Below, piece after piece: positions 49,086-57,526 of a stretch of DNA of 64,000 bases. The notes beneath the pieces were generated by a model that did no database searches, had not been told where the DNA came from, and saw nothing but the letters and a program-made list of their open reading frames with translations. This DNA is from Megasphaera_A sueciensis (GTDB lineage: Bacteria; Bacillota; Negativicutes; Veillonellales; Megasphaeraceae). Numbering within the stretch: the first letter of the stretch is position 1; the number at the start of each line of letters is the position of its first letter. The translations under genes were made by a program, and so were the position numbers. The stretch covers positions 1,364,001-1,428,000 of the forward strand of contig NZ_CP116939.1 in the NCBI RefSeq assembly GCF_050219315.1, given 5' to 3'.

Positions 49086-51491
49086 TTACCAAGTATAATC
49101 TTCTGTATCAGCACGTCCTTTGCCTGTCAGTGCATCCATCATAATACGTTGTTCTACATGGGCAACTAACTTTTTCGTTGCTGTCACGGCATCCGGATTG
49201 ACCGAAATAGAATCGATTCCGCTCTTCACCAAAAATTCGGTGAAATCCGGATATACGCTCGGTGCCTGTCCGCAAATGGATACCGTCTTGCCATCTTTAT
49301 GCGCAACGGTAATAAGATGACGTATGGCTCTCTTGACTGCCAGGTTCCGTTCGTCGAACAACGGCGCCACGGTATCATTATCCCGGTCGCAGCCCATGAT
49401 CAGCATGGTTAAATCATTCGATCCGATCGAATATCCATCGACAAATTCGTTAAACTGATCGGCTAAAATGATATTGGATGGAATTTCTGCCATGAGCCAT
49501 ACTTTAAAGTCCGGCCCACGCCGCAATCCTTCCTGCGCCATCAAAGCAACGATCCGTGACATTTCATCTACTCTTCGGCAAAACGGAATCATAACATGCA
49601 GATTCTTGTACCCATATTCTTCCCGCACTTTCTGTACCGCTTTTATTTCCAATTTAAAAGCTTCTATGTAGTTAGGATCGTAATACCGCGATGCTCCCCG
49701 CCATCCCAACAGGGCGCTGCTTTCTTCCGGTTCATATTTATCGCCGCCTTTCAGATTGCGGTATTCGCTCGATTTAAAATCACTGAACCGCAGCGTGACC
49801 GGACGCGGTGATAACGCTTGGCATACTTTCCGTATGCCATCGGCTAATTGATCCACTACCCGTTCGGGATGCCCTATTTCGATCAAATATAACGGATGTT
49901 CATGAATAAACGTCGTCCAGATGAACTCTTCCCGCATCAGTCCGATCCCATCACAGGGGAGCACGCCGTATTTTTCGGCCAGGTCCGGATTTCCCAGATT
50001 CATGTAAATTTTCGTTCCCGTTATCGGAGCGCTTTCTGCTGTAACCGCGGCACTTCCTGCCGCCTGCGGCGCTTCTGCTGATTTTACAATATCCGCTACG
50101 ATTCCTTCATATACGATGCCGTTTGTCGCATCCACCGTAATATCCATACCGTTTTGAATCGTCGTTGTCGCTTCCTGACTGCGGCTCTTCGTACCTACGA
50201 TGCAGGGAATTCCCAATTCGCGGCTGACAATCGAGGCATGGCACGTCATGCCTCCTGCATCGGTTACGATCGCTTTCGCTTTTTTCATAGCCGGTACCCA
50301 GTCCGGTGCCGTCATCGTCGTCACCAAAATTTCTCCATCTTTAAATTCTTCTATCTGAGCGGGATCCAGAATGACATGTGCTTTGCCGGCAATACGTCCC
50401 GGACTGGCCGGCAGTCCTTTGACTACTACTACACGATCGGTGGTCATGGCTGTAAATACCTCACTTTCTGCTTGTACATTTTTCTCTTTATTTCGTTTGG
50501 ACCAAACTGTTTCCGGCCGAGCCTGAAGCAGCCAAATTTTATCTGTTCGTTCATCAATTCCCCATTCCATATCCATATAGCAACCATAATGCTTTTCAAT
50601 AGCGATTGCGTATTTAGCTAATTCTTTTACTTGTTCATCAGAAATAACCTGTGCCTTCATCTTATTTTCTGGAACTTTTTGTTCTTCGCAATCTCCATCC
50701 GGTTTACGTACAAGCATAACCGGTTTTGTATTAATCATTTTAGAAAGAATATTCAAGTCGGATTTGCGAATTTTGAAATTATCCGGCGTAACCGTTCCTT
50801 GCACTACATATTCTCCCAGTCCCCAAGCTCCTTCAATAGTAATACTGGAATCATCGCCTGTCACTAAATCGACGGTAAACATAACCCCTGCCGCTTTGGA
50901 AAATACCATCATCTGAACAGCCGCACTCAGCGCAACCTGCAAATGGTCAAATCCTTTTTTCGTGCGATAGTAGGTTGCCCGGTCCGTAAAAGTAGAAGCA
51001 TAACATTCCTTAACCTTTTGTATAACCATATCCGCTCCTTTAACATTCAGATAGGTATCCTGCTGCCCGGCGAAGCTGGCATCCGGCAAATCTTCGGCTG
51101 TAGCACTGGAACGAACAGCAACAAAAGGATCCGATTCTCCGACTTTTTTACCCAATTCAATATACCCGCGGCGAATCTCTTCTGCCAAGGCAGTCGGCAT
51201 TTCAGCATCACATATGGCTTTACGTACAGCTGCTGTAACATCGCGGAGCTGTACAGGATCTTCCACATCGGTCAATTGGGTCAAAAGTTCCTTGATTTTA
51301 CTATCAAGACCGGTTTCTTTCATAAAATATCTATACCCTGCAGCTGTAGTAGCAAAACCATAAGGAACTGGAACATCGGTGCTGGAGGTTAATTCTCCTA
51401 AAGAAGAAGATTTCCCACCAACAAGATCAACGTCTTTGCGGCGAAGTTCATCAAACCATAATACAAATGCTTTTTCTCTGTCCATATCCAT
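49086..51491 (-). CDS. ppsA: phosphoenolpyruvate synthase (pyruvate, water dikinase)
   Basis: This 801-residue enzyme has an N-terminal ATP-grasp domain (VLWFDELRRKDVDLVGGKSS, FVAVRSSATAEDLPDASFAG), the phosphohistidine domain (AIVTDAGGMTCHASIVSREL, His about residue 420) and a C-terminal PEP-binding barrel. The barrel has LMREEFIWT, IPSNIILADQFNEFVDG, IGSNDLTMLIMG and SICGQAPS with the catalytic Cys. It converts pyruvate, ATP and water to PEP. Linked ppsR and CBS-HTH genes point to post-translational and transcriptional control. The N-terminus could start at M1 or M3. Confidence 0.95.
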   Translation of the reverse strand: MDMDREKAFVLWFDELRRKDVDLVGGKSSSLGELTSSTDVPVPYGFATTAAGYRYFMKETGLDSKIKELLTQLTDVEDPVQLRDVTAAVRKAICDAEMPTALAEEIRRGYIELGKKVGESDPFVAVRSSATAEDLPDASFAGQQDTYLNVKGADMVIQKVKECYASTFTDRATYYRTKKGFDHLQVALSAAVQMMVFSKAAGVMFTVDLVTGDDSSITIEGAWGLGEYVVQGTVTPDNFKIRKSDLNILSKMINTKPVMLVRKPDGDCEEQKVPENKMKAQVISDEQVKELAKYAIAIEKHYGCYMDMEWGIDERTDKIWLLQARPETVWSKRNKEKNVQAESEVFTAMTTDRVVVVKGLPASPGRIAGKAHVILDPAQIEEFKDGEILVTTMTAPDWVPAMKKAKAIVTDAGGMTCHASIVSRELGIPCIVGTKSRSQEATTTIQNGMDITVDATNGIVYEGIVADIVKSAEAPQAAGSAAVTAESAPITGTKIYMNLGNPDLAEKYGVLPCDGIGLMREEFIWTTFIHEHPLYLIEIGHPERVVDQLADGIRKVCQALSPRPVTLRFSDFKSSEYRNLKGGDKYEPEESSALLGWRGASRYYDPNYIEAFKLEIKAVQKVREEYGYKNLHVMIPFCRRVDEMSRIVALMAQEGLRRGPDFKVWLMAEIPSNIILADQFNEFVDGYSIGSNDLTMLIMGCDRDNDTVAPLFDERNLAVKRAIRHLITVAHKDGKTVSICGQAPSVYPDFTEFLVKSGIDSISVNPDAVTATKKLVAHVEQRIMMDALTGKGRADTEDYTW

Positions 51492-51538
51492 ACCTCCCGG
51501 TTAATTCTGTGTATGCTAATTAACTATTTTTCTTAATT

Positions 51539-51567
51539 ATCGTACACTATTAGTGACATTATGTCAA
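51539..51567 (-). promoter_or_regulatory. ppsA promoter with overlapping palindromes
   Basis: On the minus strand TTGACA (51567-51562) is 17 bases from TACGAT (51544-51539). The spacer and -35 carry two palindromes, CACTATTAGTG (51545-51555) and TGACATTATGTCA (51554-51566). A dimeric regulator bound here would block the promoter. The linked CBS-HTH protein is the natural candidate. Confidence 0.65.
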
Positions 51568-51796
51568 TACATTTATAGAACCGCTTTTCAATATGGTGTA
51601 TTCTATTATTATGATTTTTAGTTGTAAATTATACTTTATATTTTTTGCATTCAGGCATTGTATTTTTCAGAATTCTTGCTTTTTACTCATATGATGATAG
51701 TCTCAATTGTGCTATAATAAGGAATTAGTAAAACTTGATTTATGATGAGTTGCTAAACTTCAATGCCCCCCAGCATTGAAATCTTTAGGAGGATTT

Positions 51797-53833
51797 ATGT
51801 ATACACCCAGACGTAGGGCTAAGCATGTAAAAAAGCAAGGTCCTTTTAGATTTTTTCGAATTATAATAGTTTTGTTGATTGTTGTCTCCGCAGGATTGGG
51901 CTTCGGATATATTTTTGCTGCCTACCAAACTTTGCCGCCTGTCAGCAATAATATGCGGCCGGCTGCTTCATCCCAGGTGTTTGATATCCACGGACGGTTA
52001 ATTACGACGCTGCATTCCGACCAAAATCGTATCCCCATTGATATCAACAAAGTCCCTCAAAATCTGCAGAACGCATTCATTGCAGCTGAAGATAATCGTT
52101 TTTACGATCATATCGGTATCGACCCGCGTGGTATTTTTCGTGCTGTATGGGCTAATGTCACACATCATGGAATTGCTCAAGGCGGCAGTACCATCACACA
52201 ACAGCTGGCAAAAAATGCATTTTTATCTCAAGAACAAACCCTAAAGCGTAAAATCCAAGAAGCCATGTTGGCACTAGAAATAGAACGAAAATATAGTAAA
52301 AAAGAAATTCTCGAAATGTACATGAATCAGATTTATTTCGGACAAGGGGCCTACGGAATTCAAACGGCAGCTAAAACGTATTTCGGAAAAGATGTCAATG
52401 AATTATCCTTGGCTCAGTGCGCAATGCTGGCTGGATTGCCAAACAGCCCGAATTATTATTCCCCTTTTAATAAATTGGAAATTGCCAAAGAACGCCAAAG
52501 TGTCGTAATTGATCAAATGGTAAAATACGGTTATATCAATCAAGCCGAAGGAGAAAAAGCCAAAAAAGCGGATCTTGAACTGGCAAAACAAAAACAATCT
52601 GTCCTGAATCCGGAAACGTCTTACTTTATTGACTATGTATCCCAACAAGTTGCTGAAAAATACGGGGACGATGCCTTATATAAAGAAGGCTTGAAAATCT
52701 ATACAACGATGGATTCAGAAAAACAGCATGCTGCCGTAAAAGCAATGTCCAATCTTCCGGACAATTATAAAGATGCCAATGGATTAACACAGCCGCAATG
52801 TGCTATCGTTTCCATCGACCCGCATACAGGATACATTTTAGCCATGGTCGGCGGCCGCGGACAAGACAGCTTCAATCGCGCCAGCATGGCTGAACGCCAG
52901 CCAGGGTCTTCCTTTAAACCGTTTGTTTATGTAACGGCCTTACAAAGAGATATGACACCTGATACCGTTATGGTCGATAAAAAAGTTACATATGGCAACT
53001 GGAGCCCGCAAAACTCTGATAAAACATTCAGCGGCAGCATGACCTTAAGTCACGCATTGGCACTATCTGTTAATACGATTGCTGTTCAGCTCGCAGAAAA
53101 AGTGGGACCTGAAAAAATTATAGAAAATGCTGAAAAAATGGGGATTACCACCTTAGTCACAAAGGGCAGCCCCAATGATATCAATTATGCAATGGCGTTA
53201 GGCGGTTTAACCAAGGGCGTTACCCCTTTGGAAATGGCCAGTGCCTATGGTACCTTCGCCAATAAAGGCGTTCATGTAAAACCAACGGCTATTATTAAAA
53301 TATTAGATCGTAACGGCAATGTGCTGGAAGACGACAGTACCAGTAAGAAAGAAAATAAAACACAAGCTATTTCCGAAAAAGTAGCCTATGAAATTACAGC
53401 TATGCTGGAAGGAGTTATTGATCACGGTACAGGTACCGCAGCGGCAATCGGTCGTCCTGCTGCCGGTAAAACGGGAACTACTGATGATAACAAGGATGCC
53501 TGGTTTATCGGATATACACCGGACATTGTAACCGCGGTCTGGATCGGTGATGATACGGGAAACCACACATTAGGAGATGTATACGGCGGTACTATTCCTG
53601 CTCAAATTTGGCATGACTATATGGTGGTTGCTGCAGAGGATGAAAAAACAAGAGATTTTTACGTCCCAGCCGGCATGAGCAAAATTCAACCGCAGGAAGA
53701 TTCCAAGGAAGAAAAACCGGAAAAGAAAACAGATGGAATAAAAAAAGCCGCTGATGCAGATAAGCAAAAAGCAAAAAATGATGCACAAAAAGCACAGCAA
53801 CCTGCGCTGAACAACAAGAATAATAAACAATAG
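51797..53833 (+). CDS. penicillin-binding protein 1A, bifunctional
   Basis: This 678-residue protein starts at ATG 51797 with AGGAGG upstream. A basic N-terminus and one membrane helix (~26-48) anchor it. The transglycosylase domain has AAEDNRFYDHIGIDPRG and GGSTITQQLAKNAFLSQ. The transpeptidase domain has the SxxK PGSSFKPFVY, SVN (LSVNTIA) and KTGTTDDNKDAW. The C-terminal tail is Lys/Gln-rich and disordered. It polymerises and cross-links peptidoglycan. TATAAT at 51713-51718 probably lies in its promoter. Confidence 0.95.
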   Translation: MYTPRRRAKHVKKQGPFRFFRIIIVLLIVVSAGLGFGYIFAAYQTLPPVSNNMRPAASSQVFDIHGRLITTLHSDQNRIPIDINKVPQNLQNAFIAAEDNRFYDHIGIDPRGIFRAVWANVTHHGIAQGGSTITQQLAKNAFLSQEQTLKRKIQEAMLALEIERKYSKKEILEMYMNQIYFGQGAYGIQTAAKTYFGKDVNELSLAQCAMLAGLPNSPNYYSPFNKLEIAKERQSVVIDQMVKYGYINQAEGEKAKKADLELAKQKQSVLNPETSYFIDYVSQQVAEKYGDDALYKEGLKIYTTMDSEKQHAAVKAMSNLPDNYKDANGLTQPQCAIVSIDPHTGYILAMVGGRGQDSFNRASMAERQPGSSFKPFVYVTALQRDMTPDTVMVDKKVTYGNWSPQNSDKTFSGSMTLSHALALSVNTIAVQLAEKVGPEKIIENAEKMGITTLVTKGSPNDINYAMALGGLTKGVTPLEMASAYGTFANKGVHVKPTAIIKILDRNGNVLEDDSTSKKENKTQAISEKVAYEITAMLEGVIDHGTGTAAAIGRPAAGKTGTTDDNKDAWFIGYTPDIVTAVWIGDDTGNHTLGDVYGGTIPAQIWHDYMVVAAEDEKTRDFYVPAGMSKIQPQEDSKEEKPEKKTDGIKKAADADKQKAKNDAQKAQQPALNNKNNKQ

Positions 53834-53873
53834 AAAAGAACTGTGTGGTCATATGGATCACACAGTTCTTTTT
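53834..53873. terminator. bidirectional terminator after PBP1A
   Basis: AAAAGAACTGTGTG and CACACAGTTCTTTT form a long stem between the convergent PBP1A and lipoprotein genes, with U-runs in both directions. Confidence 0.88.
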
Positions 53874-54390
53874 ATAGCTTAGCTTTACCTTGTTTTTTCG
53901 TCGGCATCAAGTATGCTTGAAAAACGCCTTTCGTTGCCGATAAATCTTCTATGCCGGAAACAACACGGCCAATAGGTATCAAATCATCCGAATGTTCTTT
54001 ATCCTGCAAATAAATAATGACTGATTTATTTGCCAAGTTCAATGCAATATCCCCGGTTCTCGGAGTCAATCCATTTTCTTTGTCTCTCAGAAATGTCTCT
54101 TCAGGAAATCCGGTCATTTGAATCATTCCCCCTGCATGTTCCATTGTAAAAACAATAGGCTGCCATTCCATAAATTCTCTTGTCGCCGTATCATCATACA
54201 ATCCAATGACCGCCTCGCCGCCATCAAATGTGACTTTGGTTTTATCGATAAAATCCCGGTCTGCCTTTTCTTCATGCCGAATAACACTGCTATTTTCATG
54301 TGTCTCTGTATTTTTTAAAATATTCGCACAACCAGTCATAAAAAAAACAGCTGCCAAGATACATACAAATAATACATTCCACTGTTTCAC
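53872..54390 (-). CDS. cyclophilin-like-fold lipoprotein
   Basis: This 172-residue protein is read from GTG 54390, with GGAGGGG upstream (the ATG at 54432 lacks a site). A lipoprotein signal (VLFVCILAAVFFMTGCAN) gives the lipidated Cys. The rest has KVTFDGGEAVIGLYDDTATR, MEHAGGMIQMTGFPEETFLR and TGDIALNLANKSVIIYLQ with IPIGRVVSGIEDL. This matches the cyclophilin-like fold family seen in small secreted proteins. Isomerase activity is not implied. Confidence 0.8.
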   Translation of the reverse strand: MKQWNVLFVCILAAVFFMTGCANILKNTETHENSSVIRHEEKADRDFIDKTKVTFDGGEAVIGLYDDTATREFMEWQPIVFTMEHAGGMIQMTGFPEETFLRDKENGLTPRTGDIALNLANKSVIIYLQDKEHSDDLIPIGRVVSGIEDLSATKGVFQAYLMPTKKQGKAKL

Positions 54391-54606
54391 CCTATCATCC
54401 CCTCCGCTTTTTCCCGAATAAAAATATAACACAATCTTATTGTTGTCACAATCATTTATTTGTATTATTCAACAAAGGTTTTATATTTTCCTCTTAGAAT
54501 TATGAATGAATTTTAACGGCAAAACAACTGTAATTCTCAAACAACCTATTTTCTGTCTTTTAAAAGTACATGTCAAAAATAGTTAAGGCTGCCTATCAAA
54601 AAAAAT

Positions 54607-54639
54607 TTGACATGCAGCCCACTCCAAGTATTACAATAC
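54607..54639 (+). promoter_or_regulatory. MerR-type promoter with 19-bp spacer
   Basis: TTGACA (54607-54612) and TACAAT (54632-54637) are separated by 19 bases, a length used by MerR-family-activated promoters. The spacer ends ACTCCAAG, one half of the operator typical of AdhR/NmlR-type regulators; the other half is degenerate. AGTATT-AC-AATACT lies over the -10. This drives the MerR gene 66 bases on. Confidence 0.6.
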
Positions 54640-54704
54640 TATGTATGATATTCTATACATTTTTAAAAGATTTTATTGATCTTATGCAAAAGGAGCTGAT
54701 TTTT

Positions 54705-55085
54705 ATGAAAATCCATGAGGTAAGTGAAAAATATAATATAACTGCCGATACACTTCGCTATTACGAGCGAATCGGTCTGATCCCTTTTGTTTCCCGCAAT
54801 AAAAACGGTATTCGGGATTATTCTGAAGCAGATTGTAGATGGGTCCAATTTGTTAAGTGCATGCGAAGCGCCGGTTTATCCGTAGAAAGCCTTATCGAAT
54901 ATGTAAAATTATCGCAAGAAGGTGACAGTACTCGGAAAGCCCGCAAAGAAATCCTCTTGGAAGAGCGGCAGAAACTCGTAAATCGAATGACCGCCATGGA
55001 AGATACGCTGGCACGCTTAAATTGGAAAATTGATAATTATTATACGCTTGCCGATCATACAGAAAATCTATCTGAAAAACAATAG
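54705..55085 (+). CDS. MerR-family regulator (AdhR/NmlR-like)
   Basis: This 126-residue protein starts at ATG 54705 (AAGGAGC upstream). The winged helix reads KIHEVSEKYNITADTLRYYE, then RIGLIPFVSRNKNGIRDYSE. The C-terminal helix pair is ADCRWVQFVKCMRSAGLSVE, SLIEYVKL, then QKLVNRMTAMEDTLARLNWK with KIDNYY. The sequence matches the aldehyde/electrophile-responsive MerR group (AdhR, NmlR, YraB). The cysteine in FVKCMRSAG is the usual sensor position. No aldehyde-detoxifying target gene is adjacent. Confidence 0.85.
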   Translation: MKIHEVSEKYNITADTLRYYERIGLIPFVSRNKNGIRDYSEADCRWVQFVKCMRSAGLSVESLIEYVKLSQEGDSTRKARKEILLEERQKLVNRMTAMEDTLARLNWKIDNYYTLADHTENLSEKQ

Positions 55086-55179
55086 CACAATTTTACATCA
55101 TAGTTTCTTTCCGTAACATTGCTTACAAGATCTCTTTTCTACTTGGCATAAAATAAATTCTGATAGGAGTTTCTACATT

Positions 55180-56286
55180 ATGTTTAACCGATTTATTTTC
55201 TTTTGGAGTATTGCTGCCATTGGTTCTATAAGCGGTATCGGGATGTGGTGGATGTATAGTCAAGGATTTTCCTTTCTTTCTTCTACATGGACTTTACTTT
55301 TCTTTTTACTTTTCCCCATTTTATTTACATTACCCCACGTAGCCATTGACCATCTGCCCGTCATTCTTGTAAAAATATTTGCTTGGGCCGGTGCGTATTG
55401 GTTTATTTTTGTATTATATTCCATCATGCTTCTAATCCTATATTTTATCTTATATATAGGAACCAACCTCTTGCACTATTACACTTTTTGGCAGGTTTGG
55501 TCAAGTCGACTTTCCATAAGCGTCTGTAGTATTGTGTTACTTTTTATCTTGAAAGGAACTTGGAATGCTTTTCATCCAAAATACCGGCATATTACTATCA
55601 CAACTTCGACACCACTGGCACAAAATATAACGATCGCTTTTATAACAGATATTCACTTGGGCCCTATTTTAAGTAACGGCTACAGTCATGCATTAATTCA
55701 ACGTCTCAATGCAGCAAATCCTGATGCCGTCATTTTCGGCGGGGATATCATCGATGGTAATATAGCATTCGTCTTAGCAGACGGCAGTTATAAAAATTTC
55801 ACAAAAATCAAAGCTCCCCTTGGTGTATATGCTGTATATGGAAACCACGACTATTTTAACGGCGATCTTGACGCTGAAGCCGCACGATTTAACCCTTTGC
55901 ATTTTTTGCGCAATCAATCCGTTGTCCTTAACAACAGTGTCGAACTTACAGGCCTTGATGATTATCTGCACCATCCTGTACATACGATACCACATAAAGA
56001 CAATGCCTATTTCAAAATCCTTATTGATCATGAACCCCTGCGAATTGCCCCTGCCGCTCTTGCCGGATATGATCTGTACCTTGCGGGACATACGCACAAA
56101 GGACAATTTTTCCCTGTCAATTTGATTACCAAGCACTTATATGTACTGCACTATGGTATGCGAAAGTTTGGGCATATGATCACAATTGTATCCAGCGGGT
56201 ATGGTTTTTGGGGCCCTCCCATACGGCTGGGATCGATTCCAGAAATCGTATTAATCCATATACGCAATACCTCCTCTTCCATATAA
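55180..56286 (+). CDS. membrane metallophosphoesterase (YaeI/YkuE-like)
   Basis: This 368-residue protein has four or five N-terminal membrane helices (~5-25, 33-55, 60-90, 108-130) followed by a calcineurin-like phosphoesterase domain. The domain has FITDIHLGPILSNGY (DxH), PDAVIFGGDIIDGN (GDxxD), VYGNHDYFNGD (GNHD) and LAGHTHKGQFFP (GHxH). It is related to membrane phosphodiesterases that act on UDP-sugar or lipid substrates; the true substrate is unknown. Confidence 0.88.
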   Translation: MFNRFIFFWSIAAIGSISGIGMWWMYSQGFSFLSSTWTLLFFLLFPILFTLPHVAIDHLPVILVKIFAWAGAYWFIFVLYSIMLLILYFILYIGTNLLHYYTFWQVWSSRLSISVCSIVLLFILKGTWNAFHPKYRHITITTSTPLAQNITIAFITDIHLGPILSNGYSHALIQRLNAANPDAVIFGGDIIDGNIAFVLADGSYKNFTKIKAPLGVYAVYGNHDYFNGDLDAEAARFNPLHFLRNQSVVLNNSVELTGLDDYLHHPVHTIPHKDNAYFKILIDHEPLRIAPAALAGYDLYLAGHTHKGQFFPVNLITKHLYVLHYGMRKFGHMITIVSSGYGFWGPPIRLGSIPEIVLIHIRNTSSSI

Positions 56287-56317
56287 GACTGTATCCGAAG
56301 AAAATCTATAGATGTAT

Positions 56318-57460
56318 TTACCGTTTTCCATTAAGCAATTTATTTTTCCGCGGCAGCCACGCAGATAATGCCGCCGCCATCGGCACCGTAAATAGGACAC
56401 CAAAACTACCGGAAATTCCTTGCATAATTTGAATGCCTACATCATTTGAATTGATAAGTTGTAAAAAAGGAAGATCATAGGCATAGTCAAGCACCCATAT
56501 ACTCAAGGCGCCCCCAAAAAAAGCTAAAATAAGCGTGGTAGCCATTGTTCCCATAACATCGCGGCCTACGCTCATGCCAGCGGCAAATAATACACCCGGC
56601 GGCAAATGGGGAGTATGCTTCCGCAATTCTTCAATAGCAGAGGATACATCCATCGCAATATCCATAACAGCGCCCAGACTGGCAAAAAGGATTCCTGCAA
56701 AAAGAATCTGCCCTACATCAATCGATGAATTTTGCCCTACAAAGAGAAGTGTCTCAATATTGGACACATTATATCCTGATAATGATGCCGCATATCCAAA
56801 AATAACCGCTGCCACCGCTGCCGTTAAAATACCGCCAAAAGACGATAAAACAGCTGCACATGATTTTCTCGTCCATCCATTAGTTAAATAGATAGTAACC
56901 GTGAGAATGAGGGAGGATGTAATCACTGCTGCAATTCCCGGTCCTATTCCTTTCATAATCATAGGGAAAAATAATAAAATAAAGCAAATAAAAGTAAAAA
57001 CAAGAGCTATCGCCGATTTTATCCCTTTTTTACCGCCAATTAAACAGAGAAGAATCAAAAAAGCACCTATATACAGCGCGATCGGCCATGACCGATCTAT
57101 ATTATATACCGTGAAAATATGCAGTGCTCCTACACGGCTGGAAATAATAATAACATCCATTCCCGGACGGCATACCGTACCAAACAACATGCCGTTAGGA
57201 CAATTAGCCGTGATTATTTCACCGGCATGCGTTCCGCTGGAAAGTCGTACAGACACCACTTGATCTCCTATGCGGCTGCCATTTTCCTGTACATTATCCT
57301 GTATAATTTCAACTACGCTGGCCCTTTCAAAAGTGCGTCCTTCCGTATTGACCAGCTGCGGCTTGTCTACTTGATTGAAAACATACAAAAAATATCCGGC
57401 TCCCAATACTATGCTTAGAATAATACCTAATCGAATCATTTTAGAAATATAAGATTTCAT
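56318..57460 (-). CDS. YibE/F family membrane protein
   Basis: This 380-residue protein has an N-terminal membrane helix, a short external beta-domain (~45-115: NVQENGSRIGDQVVSVRLSS, GTHAGEIITANCPNG) and about seven C-terminal helices. VMDIAMDVSSAIEELRKHTP and SVGRDVMGTMATTLILAFFG are typical of the YibE/F-like family. Transport or sensing roles have been suggested for the family without firm evidence. It is convergent with the preceding phosphoesterase and followed by a terminator. Confidence 0.88.
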   Translation of the reverse strand: MKSYISKMIRLGIILSIVLGAGYFLYVFNQVDKPQLVNTEGRTFERASVVEIIQDNVQENGSRIGDQVVSVRLSSGTHAGEIITANCPNGMLFGTVCRPGMDVIIISSRVGALHIFTVYNIDRSWPIALYIGAFLILLCLIGGKKGIKSAIALVFTFICFILLFFPMIMKGIGPGIAAVITSSLILTVTIYLTNGWTRKSCAAVLSSFGGILTAAVAAVIFGYAASLSGYNVSNIETLLFVGQNSSIDVGQILFAGILFASLGAVMDIAMDVSSAIEELRKHTPHLPPGVLFAAGMSVGRDVMGTMATTLILAFFGGALSIWVLDYAYDLPFLQLINSNDVGIQIMQGISGSFGVLFTVPMAAALSAWLPRKNKLLNGKR

Positions 57461-57473
57461 AGTACTCCTTTCG

Positions 57474-57514
57474 CAAAAAATGCGGAAAGATGATCATTCA
57501 TCTTTCCGCATTTA
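57474..57514. terminator. bidirectional terminator
   Basis: GCGGAAAGATGA and TCATCTTTCCGC form a perfect stem flanked by A and T runs, between the YibE/F gene and the upstream phosphatase gene. Confidence 0.88.
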
Positions 57515-57526
57515 CTGTCTGTATCA

